Positions 1 through 11,340 are shown, counted from the first letter of the stretch. The stretch: 64,000 bases of DNA from Manis javanica (GCF_040802235.1 NC_133157.1:91560001-91624000), one strand, 5' to 3'. Notes: generated from the letters alone by a model not told the origin. Translations and numbers: made by a program.

Positions 1-495
1 CATGGAATTGAAACCAGAGAACAGGAATGCATAGAAGCTGACATAGAGAGAGATAAAAGGATCTCCAGGAATGAAACAATATTAAGAGCACTGTGTGACC
101 AATCCAAAATGAATGATATCCGTATTATAGGGGTACCAGAAGAAGAAGAGGGAGGAAAAGGGATGGAAAGAATCTTCGAAGAAATAATTGCTGAAAACTT
201 CTCTAAACTGGGAGAGGAAATAATGAAACAGACCACAGAAATACACAAAACTCCCAACAGAAAGGATCTAAGGAGGACAACACCAAGACACATAATAATT
301 AAAATGGCAAAAATCAAGGACAAGGAAAGAGTTTTAAAGGCAGCTAGAGAGAAAAAGGTCACCTATAAAGGAAAACCCAACAGGCTAACATCAGACTTCT
401 CGACAGAAACCCTACAGGACAGAAGAGAATGGCATGATATATTTAATGCAATGAAACAGAATGGCCTTGAACCAAGGATACTGTATCCAGCATGA
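1..495 (+). pseudogene. L1 ORF1p, C-terminal part, premature stop
   Basis: The frame is open from the window edge to a TGA at 493-495 and encodes the RRM and C-terminal domain of the L1 RNA-binding chaperone (IIGVPEEEEGG, then KAAREKKVTYKGKP and the REWHDIFNAMKQ block). In the other L1 of this window the same position is a CAA codon and the frame runs about 37 codons further, so this copy has lost its last residues. ORF1p normally coats L1 RNA in the cytoplasmic RNP. Confidence 0.9.
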
Positions 496-801
496 CTATC
501 ATTTAAATATGATGGTGGGATTAAACAATTCCCAGACAAGCAAAAGCTGAGGGAATTTGCTTCCCACAAACCACCTCTACAGGGCATCTTACAGGGACTG
601 CTCTAGATGGGAGCACTCCTAGAAAGAGCACAGAACAAAACACCCAACATATCAAGAATGGAGGAGGAGGAATAAGAAGGCAGAGAAGAAAAGAATCCCC
701 AGACAGTGTATATAACAGCTCAATAAGCGAGCTAAGTTAGGCGGTAAGATGCTAAAGAGGATAATCTTGAACCTCTGGTAACCAGGAATTTAAAGCCTGC
801 A

Positions 802-3800
802 ATGGCAATAAGTACATACCTTTCAATAGTCACCCTAAATGTAAATGGACTGAATGCACCAATCAAAAGACACAGAGTAATGGAATGGATAAAAAAGCAA
901 GATGCATCTATATGCTGCTTACAATAAACTTACCTCAAACCCAAAGACATGCAAAGACTAAAACTCAAGGGATGGAAAAACATATTTCAGGCAAACAACA
1001 GAGAGAAGAAAGCAGGGGTTGCAGTACTAATATCAGACAAAATAGACTTGAAAAGAAAGAGAGTAAAAAGAGATAAAGAAGGACACTACATAATGATAAA
1101 GGGCTCAGTCCAACAAGAGGATATAACCATTCTAAATATATATGCACCCAACACAGGAGCACCAGCATATGTGGAACAAATACTAACAGAACTAAAGGGG
1201 GAAATAGACTGCAATGCATTCATTTTAGGAGACATCAACACACCACTCACCCCAAAGGATAGATCCACTGGGCAGAAAATAAGTAAGGACACGGAAGCAC
1301 TGAAAAACACACTAGAACAGATGGACCTAATAGACATCTACAGAACTCTACATCCAAAAGCAACAGGATATACATTCTTCTCAAGTGCACATGGAACATT
1401 CTCCAGAATAGACCACATACTAGCCCACAAAAAGAGCCTCAGCAAAATCCAAAATATTGAAATTCTACCAACCAATTTTTCAGACCACAAAGGTATAAAA
1501 GTAGAAATAAATTCTACAAAGAAAACAAAAAGGCTCACAAACACATGGAGGCTTAACAACATGCTCCTAAATAATCAATGGATAAATGAACAAATTAAAA
1601 TAGAGATCAAGGAATATACAGAAACAAATGACAACAACAACACAAAGCCCCAACTTCTGTGGGACGCAGCAAAAGCAGTCCTAAGAGGAAAGTATATAGC
1701 AATCCAGGCACACTTGAAGAAGGAAGAACAATCCCAAATGAATAGTCTAACATTACAATTATCGAAATTGGAAAAAGAAGAACAAATGAGGCCTAAAGTC
1801 AGCAGAAGGAGGGACATAATAAAGATCACTGAAGAAATAAACAAAATTGAGAAGAATAAAACAATAGCAAGAATCAATGAAACCAAGAGCTGGTTCTTTG
1901 AGAAAATAAACAAAGTAGATAAGCCTCTAGCCAAACTTATTAAGAGAAAAAGAGAATCAACACAAATCAACAGAATCAGAAATGAGAATGGAAAAATCAC
2001 AACTGACTCCACAGAAATACAAAGAATTACTAAAGACTACTATGAAAACCTATATGCCAACAAGCTGGAAAACCTAGAAGAAATGGACAAATTCCTAGAA
2101 AAATGCAACCTTCCAAGACTGACCAAGGAAGAAACACAAAAGTTAAACAAACCAATTACGAGCAAAGAAATTGAAACGGTAATAAAAAAACTACCCAAGA
2201 ACAAAGCACCCAGGCCAGACGGATTTACCTCGGAATTTTATCAGACACACAGAGAAGACATAATACTCATTCTCTTTAAAGTTTTCCAAAACATAGAAGA
2301 GGAGGGAATACTCCCAAACTCATTCTATGAAGCCAACATCACCCTAATACCAAAACCAAGCAAAGACCGCCATCAAAAAAGAAAATTACAGACCAATATC
2401 CCTGATGAATGTAGATGCAAAAATACTTAATAAAATATTAGCAAACCGAATTCAAAAGTATATCAAAAGAATCATACACCATGACCAAGTGGGATTCATC
2501 CCAGGGATGCAAGGATGGTACAACATTCGAAAATCCATGAACATCATCCAGCACATCAACAAAAAGAAAGAGAAAAACCACATGATCATCTCCATAGATG
2601 CTGAAAAAGCATTTGACAAAATTCAACATCCATTCATGATAAAAACTCTCAGTAAAATGGGAATAGAGGGCAAGTACCTCAACATAATAAAGGCCTTATA
2701 TCATAAACCCACAGCCAACATTATACTGAACAGCGAGAAGCTGAAAGACTTTACTCTGAGATCGGGAACTAGACAGGGATGCTCACTCTCCCCACTGCTA
2801 TTTAACAGTACTGGAGGTCCTAGCCACGGCAATCAGACAAGATAAATAGGTACAAGGAATCCAGATTGGTAAAGAAGAAGTTAAACTGTCACTATTTGCA
2901 GATGACATTATATTGTGCATAAAAAACCCTAAAGACTCCACCCCAAAACTACTAGAACTGATATCAGAATACAGCAAAGTTGCAGGATACAAAATTAACA
3001 CACAGAAATCTGTAGCTTTCCTATACACTAACAATGAACCAATAGAAAGAGAAATCAGGAAAACAATTCCATTCACAATTGCATCAAAAAGAATAAAATA
3101 CCTAGGAATAAATCTAACCAAAGAAGTAAATGACCTATACTCTGAAAACTACAAGTCACTCTTAAGAGAAATTAAAGGGGACACTAACAAATGGAAACAC
3201 ATCCCATGCTCGTGGCTAGGAAGAATCAATAGTGTCAAAATGGCCATCCTGCCCAAAGCAATATACAGATTTGGTGAAATCCCTATCAAATTACCAGCAA
3301 CATTCTTCAATGAACTGGAACAAATAATTCAAAAATTCATATGGAACCACCAAAGACCCCGAATAGCCAAAGCAATCCTGAGAAAGAAGAATAAAGTAGG
3401 GGGGATCTCACTCCCCAACTTCAAGCTCTATTATAAAGCCACAGTAATCAAGACAATTTGGTACTGCACAAGAACAGAGCCACAGACCAGTGGAACAGAC
3501 TAGAGACTCCAGACATTAACCCAGACATATATGGTCAATTAATATTTGATAAAGGATCCATGGACATACAATGATGAAATACAGTCTCTTCAACAGATGG
3601 TGCTTTCAAAACTGGACAGCTACATGTAGGAGAATGAAACTGGACCATTGTCTAACCCCATATACAAAAGTAAATTCAAAATGGATCAAAGACCTGAATG
3701 TAAGTCATGAAACCATTAAACTCGTGGAAAAAAACATAGGCAAAAACCTCTTAGACATAAACATGAGTGACGTCTTCTTGAACAAAGCTCCCGGGTAAGG

Positions 3801-4622
3801 AAAACAACAGCAAAAATGAACAAGTGGGACTATATTAAGCTGAAAAGCTTCTATACAGCAAAAGACACCACCAATAGAACAAAAAGGAACCCTACAGTAT
3901 GGGAGAATATATTTGTAAATGACAGATCCGATAAAGGCTTGACGTCCAAAATATATAAAGAGCTCAGATGCCTCAACAAACAAAAATCAAATAATCCAAT
4001 TAAAAAATGGGCAGAGAACTGAACAGACAGTTCTCCAAAAAAAAAATACAGATGGCCAACAAGACACATGAAAAGATGCTCCACATCACTAATTATCAGA
4101 GAAATGCAAATTAAAACTACAATGAGGTATCACCTCACACCAGTAAGGATGGCTGCCATCCTAAAGACAAACAACAACAAATGTTGGTGAGGCTGTGGAG
4201 AAAGGGGAACCCTCCTACTCTGCTGGTGGGAATGTAAATTAGTTCAACCATTGTGGAAAGCAGTATGGAGGTTCATCAAAATGCTCAAAACAGACTTGCC
4301 ATTTGACCCAGGAATTCCACTCCTAGGAATTTACCCTAAGAACGCAGCAGTCAAGTTTGAGAAAGACAGATGCACCCCTATGTTTATCGCAGCACTATTT
4401 ACAATAGCCAAGAATTGGAAGCAACCTAAATACCCATTGGTAGATGAATGGATAAAGAAAATGTGGTACATATACACAATGGAATACTACTCGGCCATAA
4501 GAAGAGGGCAAATCCTACCATTTGCAGCAACATGGATGGACCTGGAGGGTATTATGCTCAGTGAAATAAGCCAAGCGGAGAAAGAGAAATACCAAATAAT
4601 TTCACTCATCTGTGGAATATAA
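802..4622 (+). pseudogene. L1 ORF2p (endonuclease and reverse transcriptase), broken
   Basis: The start is the ATG at 802 (MAISTYLSIVTLNVNGL), typical of the AP-like endonuclease domain. A TAA at 925-927 falls where the other copy reads Glu in the LQET motif, a metal-binding residue, so the endonuclease is cut at once. A long open piece (949-2430) carries the rest of the endonuclease (GDINTPLTPKDR, then SRIDHIL) and the start of the RT (KNKAPRPDGFTSEFYQ). The frame then shifts; the RT core FADD is at about 2893-2904 (LFADDIILC), the thumb at about 3060-3500 and the Cys-rich C-terminus up to 4622. At least four frame changes are needed to follow it. Confidence 0.9.
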
Positions 4623-4965
4623 GAACAAAGGAAAAACTGAAGGAACAAAACAGCAGCGGAATCACAGAACCCAAGAATGGACTAACAGGTACCAAAGGTA
4701 AAGGGACTGGGGAGGGTGGGTGGGTAGGGAGGGGTAAGAGGGGGAAGAAGAAGAGGGGTATTAAGATTAGCATGCATGGGGGGGTGGGAGAAAGGGGAGG
4801 GCTGTACAAAACAGAGAAGACAAGTAGTGATTCTACAACATTTTGCTATGCTGATGGACAGTGACTGTAAAGGGGTTTAGAGGGGGGACCTGGTATAGGG
4901 GAGAGCCTAGTAAACATAAAATTCTTCATGTAAGTGTAGATTAATGATAACAAAAAGAAAGAAAG

Positions 4966-6447
4966 AAAGAAAAGGGGGATTACTCCCTGATAGGATAAAA
5001 CTAACCTTAAATCAACTATTGATGCATGCTTTAAATATCCTTAATTTTGATCACTTAAAGGGTGTTAGATGATCAACTATGGAGGTACATTTTTCTGATA
5101 ATATTCCTTTCTCTTAAAAAAAATGCAGTTCCTGTGTGGTCACCTCCAGTGAGTTCTACACAACCTTATAAAGGGCATATCAAAGTGTGGGCAAAGGGTC
5201 TGTTTGTGTTTATACAGAGGATCAAAGCCTAATTTGGCTACCCAGAAAATGAACTAAGATATGATATGAAGAAGAACTTCCAACATCAGCACTCTCTGGG
5301 AGAGTCATACCAGAAGATGATCATCAAAAAACCTCAACAAATATCCAGGCACTGCTACAGCTGTAGGTGCATTCATCCCACCGGTTCCTGGACTTGCCAT
5401 GGGAATGAAGAAGGAGATATCTAAGCTGGCCTGTGCATACAGTAAAACAACAAATTTGACTGGATCTATACTGTTGGAACTCAACCAAGAATTAGGAGAA
5501 GTGCAAGTTGTAGCACTCCAAAATCTTACAACTACAGACTATCTACTGTTAAAAGAACATATGGGATGTGAACAGTTCCCAGGAATGGGTTGTTTTAATT
5601 TGTCTGATTTCTCTCAGGCTGTTCAAGTACAGTTGGACAATATCCATTATATCATAGACAAATTTTCACAAATGCCTAGGGTGCCTAACTGGTTTTCTTG
5701 GCTTCACTGGAGATGGCTGGTAATTATAGATCTGCTTTGGTTATGTAACTGTATTCCTATTATGTTAATGTGTGTGCACAATTTAATTAGTAGTTTAAAA
5801 CCTATACATGCTTAAGTTACTCTACAAGAAGATATGTCAAAGAAATAATCAATCTTCCCATGTTTTCTTCCATATGCTACCTCTATAGGTTTTATTCTTC
5901 CTTCCTAATTACAACCCTTAAATAGAATTCGTGACTCATATCAAATTCAGCGAGTATCATAATTCCTCCAAGTGCTAAAGATACCTCAGAACAAATGCTG
6001 GGCACAGAAGCCACAGGGCATAAATCTGCAAAGAAGTAAAAAGCTAACCTTTTCAAACAATATGTCTTCTCTCTCACTTACCAACTTTACATTTCCCTCT
6101 ATGGCCCCGGAAGATGACTGGTTAGCCAGAAACAGGTAAGATTCCTCACGGGAGGAACAACCTAAGACAGGCACAGTCTCAGGGGGGCCATCAGGTGAGA
6201 AATTGGGGATCAACAGAGGTGAGGCTTAGAACCTTACCCCCCCTGTTTTGAGAGCAATCTTCTGCATCTGTGGATGTTTTATTGCCCTTGTCTAGGTTGA
6301 ATTAACACATAGTCTACAGGCACACACCTGATCATCTACATTTGCTCTCTTACAACACTAAACTATGTTTTCTACCTTTATCTTGCATCTACCTACCACT
6401 TCAGCATTTTATTAAAAAAATAATAACAATAATAATAAAGGGAGAAA
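4966..6447 (+). mobile_element. ERV internal remnant: 3' part with env transmembrane region and polypurine tract
   Basis: Between the L1 tail and an LTR at 6448 lies the 3' end of an ERV. It contains an env transmembrane-subunit fragment, about 620 bp of non-coding sequence with the phrase cctaagacaggca (also found near the 3' ends of the other two ERVs), and a polypurine tract aaagggagaaa directly before the LTR. No gag, pol or 5' LTR is visible, so the 5' side is missing. It may have landed in the A tail of the flanking L1 (inference). Confidence 0.75.
5348..5815 (+). pseudogene. Endogenous retroviral Env transmembrane subunit fragment
   Basis: An open frame from about 5348 (first ATG 5399) ends with TAA at 5813-5815. 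It starts with an Ala/Gly/Val-rich fusion-peptide-like stretch, then a heptad-rich ectodomain, an immunosuppressive-type LQN block, a Cys pair region (GCEQFPGMGC), a Trp-rich pre-membrane segment (WFSWLHWRW) and a hydrophobic membrane anchor with a short tail. The Cys region looks like the CX6CC motif of gamma-type Env, but one of the paired Cys is Gly here; the related env of the ERV at 58181-63626 has both. The surface subunit is absent, so it cannot mediate entry. Its 138 codons without a stop are notable but not proof of function. Confidence 0.8.
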
Positions 6448-6703
6448 TGTGGGATTCACATATAAATCAAGTATAAAAATCAAACAATTATTCATATTTG
6501 ACCTGATTGTTTATAGTTCATAATGAGTGATCAAAACCGAAAGTTTTTGTGATGACTGCCCTTGTACTGTTCACCATGTAAGAACTTATTCACTATGTCA
6601 GAATTTGTTCATGTAAGAACTTGTTCGTTATGCTTCAGAAGATTGGAGACTGACGAGTATTAGGCTGGGGTGGATTAATGATTGTGCATTGAGCCTTGAC
6701 TCC
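6448..6703 (+). mobile_element. 3' LTR of the env-bearing ERV remnant, left part (split by provirus)
   Basis: It begins with TGTGGG immediately after the polypurine tract and runs to the insertion site of the provirus at 6704. The LTR resumes at 9391, so the two parts together form an LTR of about 320 bp ending in CA. Confidence 0.75.
6699..6703. repeat. Target-site duplication, left (ACTCC)
   Basis: ACTCC directly precedes the TG of the 5' LTR and recurs directly after the CA of the 3' LTR (9391-9395). Confidence 0.8.
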
Positions 6704-7065
6704 TGTGGGGGCCCGGCCTACGGCCGAGGCTGAGCCCCACTCTAGCTGGACAACGCCCTAAAGATGGCGCCTGCTTCCTGCTCACCACCTTTTTCCCTCT
6801 TCTCTGTTGCGGATTGGCCCAGCAGACTTCCGTACCCGTGCACAGCTCGTGCTGCCTGCTTAGAGTGGCACGTGACACCTATCTGCTTAAAGGTCACGCA
6901 TGATACTCTCCCAGATTGGTTGGGTGACTGAATATAAGGGAGCCCGCCGGGAGGGAGAGGGGCTTCCCGATAACTGCTGTAACTGCTGTGAGAGATTAGA
7001 CAATAAAGCCTAGAGAAGAATCAAGACCTTGCGCGTGTTGCTTCGGTCCCTGAAGGGTCGCGACA
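6704..7065 (+). mobile_element. 5' LTR of the tRNA-Phe provirus
   Basis: A 362-bp repeat beginning TGTGGGGGCC and ending GCGACA, matched by 9030-9390. It contains a TATA-like ATATAAG at about 6932 and an AATAAA at about 7002. Confidence 0.9.
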
Positions 7066-7067
7066 AG

Positions 7068-7085
7068 TGGTGCCGAAACCCGGGA
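7068..7085 (+). promoter_or_regulatory. Primer-binding site, tRNA-Phe type
   Basis: TGGTGCCGAAACCCGGGA begins two bases after the 5' LTR and is the reverse complement of the 3' end of mammalian tRNA-Phe including CCA. Confidence 0.9.
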
Positions 7086-7263
7086 ATCACTAAACCTCGT
7101 CGCGACCTGATCCTCTGACCCTGGTGCCTGCCGATGAACGTCGCTGGACGCCGTTCGGTCGGCTGGCCAGACCGAGAGAAGGAACTGAAGAGAGTGAGTA
7201 GATCGGCGAGTACACTGAAAGTATACGTGGCAGAGCAGACAGCAGGCAGTTGCAGTGAGTGTT

Positions 7264-7338
7264 TATGTGTAGTGTGTGTGTCCTGTTAGTGTTTGTGATA
7301 TTATGTGTAGTGTGTGTGTCCTGTTAGTGTTTGTGACA
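7264..7338 (+). repeat. Two-copy tandem repeat in the proviral leader
   Basis: A 38-bp unit (tatgtgtagtgtgtgtgtcc and following) occurs twice in a row. A second motif, ttcgcagag followed by a gacgaaatcaaaa-like stretch, then recurs about three times between 7380 and 7450. Confidence 0.8.
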
Positions 7339-7599
7339 TTGTTTATTATAATATATAGAATGAAGAGGCGCTAGTGAAAGTTCGCAGAGCGGTGACGAAA
7401 TCAAAAGGTTCGCAGAGTGGCGACAAAATCAAAAAGTTCGCGGAATTAGCGACGTAGTCCATCTAAATCATAACTAAGATACTTGCCCCTTTAGAGAGAA
7501 GATGGGGACAGAAGACCAGGATTAAGTTTTTCTTCAGGGCCACTGAGGGAAAACAGCCTAAAAAGGCCCGTGTGAGTACCTCAGTGGCCCCTGACCAAA

Positions 7600-7990
7600 G
7601 AAAAGAAGGAAGCAACCCACACTTTAGTACAAGAACAGATAGCAGCTGGTCACCTCCAGCCCTCTACCTCGCCATAGAACACACCTATTTTTGTAATTAA
7701 GAAAAAGTATCAAAGACTGTTTCTTCTACATCCCGCTTCACCCCAGAGACTGTCAAAAGTTTGCCACAGGGCATGGCTAATAGCCCCACCATGTGTATGT
7801 AAAGAAAGCCTTACAAACTGTCAGGAAACAGTTTCCCCTGATAATCATCTATCATTATATAGATGACATCCTTTTGTGTCATGAGAGCAGCAAAGAGCTA
7901 GAGACAACCCTCAGGGTCAAAGTATTGTGGAACGCACTCACCTCACCCTCAAGAATGCCTTATATAAACAAAAAGGGGGAATAGGAGAAG
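7600..7990 (+). pseudogene. Retroviral reverse transcriptase fragment
   Basis: Two RT blocks can be read: a finger segment at about 7612-7710 ([14 protein letters not shown], then TPIFVIKKK) with an internal stop, and the palm active site YIDD at about 7857-7868 (HYIDDILLCH). Soon after YIDD the sequence jumps into integrase-type residues (HLTLKNALYKQKG), so RNase H and the integrase core are deleted. Confidence 0.8.
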
Positions 7991-8319
7991 ATTTTAGAAC
8001 ACTGGACAAAAATGGCCGCAGTGCAGCAGAGTAGCATGGCCAACAATCCAATCCAAAACACATGCCTAAAGTTTTGTGGAAAGATGTGTTGGAAAGAACA
8101 TAGAAAGGCCCAGACCCAGTGATAATCTGGACCCGAGGCTCGGTTTGTGTTTTTCCACAGGACCAGCAGAACCCCGTTTGGGTGCCTGAACGTCTGATAC
8201 GCAGAGTAGAAAACCCCGGAGCAGAAGTACAAGATGATCGCACTGCTTCTGCTCCTGCCGTAGATCCTACAGCAGGCGACGGTGGAGCCAAGCTGCAGCT
8301 GCAGCCACCGCCGCGCTGA
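7990..8319 (+). pseudogene. Retroviral integrase C-terminal remnant
   Basis: Reads through PKVLWKDVLERT, an in-frame stop, then [20 protein letters not shown] and [13 protein letters not shown]. This is the SH3-like DNA-binding domain typical of betaretroviral integrases. The catalytic core with its DDE residues is missing. Confidence 0.8.
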
Positions 8320-8342
8320 CTATCACCATTCCTACGGCAGAA

Positions 8343-8864
8343 ATGCTGAATGGTCTGTCCCAGGCCACTGCCTCAGCAATGACAACACAGAAAGTCATCA
8401 ACGGCCATTTTAAGAATAGAATGGCCTTGGTCAACCAACACATGAACCTTCTTCAAGAACAATTAGACCTCTTGAGAAAAGTTTTGTCTGGGGGCTGCGT
8501 CCATTCTTATACGAGGGTGTATTCATAATTATTCTAAAGCTGCCAACTTGTCCAGACAGTTAGGCAAGATGTTAACCACAAATTAGTCCAATGAGCTTGA
8601 CGAGCTCACCACTCAGCTACAGTTAGCCAAAAAAGTAGAAATGCTCTCTGTAGCTCAAATAGCTAAAGCTGTGTTAAACACCACCAAAGCCTGGTCAAGT
8701 GTAAGTGTCATAAGAATATTGCTAATTGTGGGCCTCCTCCTGCTTAGAAGGAAAGTCTGTTCCATACAAAAACAGCAACAGAGAGAACGGAAAGTCCTGT
8801 TGCAGGCCGCAGCACTAGAAGAAAGCATCTCCCCTAAAGTATGGCTTAATATGCTAGATCAGTA
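8343..8864 (+). pseudogene. Retroviral Env, transmembrane subunit remnant, frameshifted
   Basis: The first open piece (8343-8528) shows an Ala-rich segment and a helical stretch (HMNLLQEQLDLL). After a frame change and a stop, the second piece (8641-8865) ends with a hydrophobic membrane anchor (IRILLIVGLLLL) and a basic cytoplasmic tail. It does not resemble the env of the other two ERVs. Confidence 0.65.
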
Positions 8865-9011
8865 GTCAAAGACAAGTAAGATCGAGAGCTGCGCATTATC
8901 AACCTAAGACAGGGCGCAGACCTAAGCTGTCTGTTGCCTGAAGACGGGTAAGAATGCCGCAGACTCCGGACGACCTAAGACAGGCATGATCCCGACAGCC
9001 CTTTAGTTATA

Positions 9012-9029
9012 AAACAATAAAGGGGGAGA
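9012..9029 (+). other. Polypurine tract of the tRNA-Phe provirus
   Basis: aaaacaataaagggggaga lies immediately 5' of the 3' LTR and would prime plus-strand synthesis. Confidence 0.8.
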
Positions 9030-9390
9030 TGTGGGGGCCCGGCCTATGGCCGAGGCTGAGCCCCACTCTAGCTGGACAACGCCCTAAAGATGGCACCTGC
9101 TTCCTGCTCACCACCCTTTCCCCTCTTCCCTGTTGGGGATTGGCCCAGCAGACTTCCGTACCCGTGCACAGCTCGTGCTGCCCGCTTAGAGTGGCGCGTG
9201 ACACCTATCCGCTTAAAGGTCACGCATGCTACTGTCCCGGATTGGTTGGGTGACTGAATATAAGGGAGCCCCCGGGAGGGAGAGGAGCTGCCCGACAACT
9301 GCTGTAACCGCAGCGAGAGATTAGACAATAAAGCCTAGAGAAGAATCAAGACCTTGGGCGTGTTGCTTCGGTCCCTGAAGGGTCGCGACA
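9030..9390 (+). mobile_element. 3' LTR of the tRNA-Phe provirus
   Basis: Starts TGTGGGGGCC after the polypurine tract and ends GCGACA. It differs from the 5' LTR by about 19 substitutions and one 1-bp gap on my reading. Confidence 0.9.
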
Positions 9391-9395
9391 ACTCC
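9391..9395. repeat. Target-site duplication, right (ACTCC)
   Basis: Matches 6699-6703. A 5-bp duplication is unusual for a class II (ERVK-like) element, where 6 bp is the rule. Confidence 0.8.
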
Positions 9396-9461
9396 CCTAT
9401 ACAGAATTTTATATTGTTGTTAACAACCATTTGATCAATAAATATGAGAGATGCCCTCTCA
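9391..9461 (+). mobile_element. 3' LTR of the env-bearing ERV remnant, right part
   Basis: Continues the sequence interrupted at 6703 after the duplicated ACTCC. It holds an AATAAA at about 9438-9443 and ends in CTCTCA followed by a 10-A run. The A run is either the rest of the flanking L1 tail or a poly(A) tail of a retroposed ERV transcript; I cannot decide. Confidence 0.7.
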
Positions 9462-9469
9462 AAAAAAAA

Positions 9470-11340
9470 ATATGGCTCTTCAGAGTGTGGCATAGGAACC
9501 GCTGCTAACTTATGGGTGCCATCAAAGGGGAGAACCACTGGGTCAGTTTCTTGGGCCCGGAGGTCAGAATCATGGCTGTCACTCACTCACTGTGGGAGCT
9601 TGGACAAAGCCCTGTCTAGGCTTGGCTTTCTTCTCTTTGACATAAAAATTCTAGGATGGTTGGGGCAGGGTCAATAAGATGATGTAAGCAAAGCCTAGAG
9701 CACTTAGAGGAGTGACTGGCACATGGATGCTCCTCAGTATACGGTTATGATATATGGTTCTGCTTTTGCTATTGAGCAACCATTTTGCATTCTCTGGGCC
9801 CTAAGGGGTCTCATCTCGCTGGAGAGACTTGGGTGGTGGTGGGATTTTGGTTGAGACTCCCCTTCCCCTTATTTCCCAGACCTGGCTAATCAGATGCTCC
9901 TTCTCTGGAATGGGAATCTCAAAGAGACACAGCTCTTACCTGAGTGGCAGGGCCCTAACCACACTGTCTTTGCCAGGTGACTGTTCCCAAGAGTCTCTCT
10001 TTCTAGCTTTCTGGAGTTGCCTCACCTTCACCGCATTTCTGAGTTCTCTGGGGTCCCTTGGAATCTGGGAGTGCCCATTGCCCGTCCAGTTTATTTCCTT
10101 TTGCCTAAGTTAGTCAAAGATGGCTTCTGTGGCTATGGCCAAAGACCTCTGCCACTAACAAATGGAACAGAGGGGACACTGGATCTACTGCCGCAGGGAG
10201 ATGGCACATTCTGAGCTTTCCTGTCCTTCTGAAAGGAGGACCTGAATAGTAGGGGGCCCTTGGGAACAGGATGCTAATCGTTAAGGTGGACTTCAAGGAC
10301 TTACAAGGCCTTGCCTCAGCACTGTCCTCCTCGCTTATGCTACCTTCAGCCCTGCTGGCCTCCTGGCTGTTTGTCCTACTCAGCGGGCACATTCTCACCT
10401 GAGGGCCTTTGCACTTGCCATTCCCCTTCCGTGGAATGCTCTTCCTCCAGAAATCCCCACACCCTATACTTTTCCCTCTTTGCTCAAACGTCACTTCTTC
10501 AGTGGGGCCTCCCTCAACCGCATCCTACTTCAAAACACAAACCCCACCTGTCTGGGCCTTCCCTTTCTCCTTGGCCAACTTAATTTTTCTCCACAAACTT
10601 CCAACATACTATGTTATCTGATTATTTATTTTGTTGTCTACTTCCCAAGCTCCCTGAAGGCAGGCTTTTTGTCTGTCTTGTGCACCTCAGTCTTCCCAGC
10701 AGAGTAAGCTGGCACTTGGTAGGTGCTCAATAAATATTTGTAAACATGAGGTGCATTCTGGGTGTGTTACAGAAAATACTGGAAAACCTGGACTGGATGA
10801 CTGACGGAAGAACCAAGTGGCACTCAGAGGTTTTGGAGTGTTGAAATTTTCTTTTACACCAACGGGCTCAAAGTAGCCCAGACAAGGAGGGGAGAGAGCT
10901 GGGGTGGGAGTGCTCTGCTGACTTTGCCAACTGGAGGAAAAAAGTGGTTTACTGACCTTGACGGCTGTGTTGAATATTTTCCTTATCAGGTGGACGCAGC
11001 CAGGAACTTGGTGGAACAGGTGTTGGTCCCCAAGAGCCCATTTCCTGCTGAGTCCTGGAGATTCTGGCAGCCAGGTGCCCTTCTTGTGGGCACTTCCAGT
11101 GACCTGAATGGTGGGAAGGGGGCCCCTGAAGGCCTGGCTGCTCCTGGATGGACAGCCAGAATATCTTGAAGACTTTCAGTAGTGATGATGATGATGAAGA
11201 TGGCAACAGCAGCTGCAGCAACGAGTCTTTGTGTAGTCCTTTACATTCAGTATCCACTTAAGTTGATGTCATTCCAATGAAATAATGCTATCACACCCAT
11301 TTTAAAGATGAGAAAACTGAGACTCTGAGAGTGTCAGTGA
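9470..11340. other. Intergenic region upstream of SGSM1
   Basis: No gene recognised. It holds MIR-like pieces and an L2 fossil (separate entry). The open frames here have no family features. Confidence 0.6.
10390..10742 (+). repeat. Ancient L2 LINE 3' fragment
   Basis: The wording (gggcctttgcacttgccatt, then gtgctcaataaatatttg at the end) is the familiar L2 3' end. A similar piece is at about 29755-30170, and a bare L2 tail is at about 53150-53240. Confidence 0.7.

Larger units (their letters stand above)
1..4965 (+). mobile_element. LINE-1 element, truncated by the window start, degraded
   Basis: The segment reads as the second half of ORF1, an inter-ORF spacer, a complete but broken ORF2 and a G-rich 3' UTR ending in an A-rich tail with (GAAA)n at about 4950-4966. 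It aligns by eye, almost line for line, with the second L1 at 39692-45677, so both belong to one young-to-middle-aged L1 group. Several stops and frameshifts show it cannot move. The A-rich tail appears to continue as the A run at 9461-9470, beyond the ERVs inserted in between (inference). Confidence 0.95.
6704..9390 (+). mobile_element. Defective provirus with paired LTRs, tRNA-Phe primer site, betaretrovirus-like pol remnant
   Basis: Complete LTR to LTR structure of about 2.7 kb with a 5-bp target duplication. Between the LTRs lie a primer-binding site matching the 3' end of tRNA-Phe, a leader with tandem repeats, a reverse transcriptase fragment joined directly to the end of integrase, and the end of env. 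Gag, protease, RNase H and most of integrase and env are deleted. The integrase C-terminus resembles betaretroviruses, and a tRNA-Phe primer is known from rodent IAP elements. By eye the LTRs differ at about 20 of 362 positions, so the insertion is not recent. Confidence 0.85.

Noticed and set aside
1575-2012. 145-codon - strand frame and similar frames at 40405-40848 and 42409-42678
   Set aside because: Antisense shadows of L1 ORF1 and ORF2; Phe/Leu/Ser-rich as expected from A-rich sense DNA.
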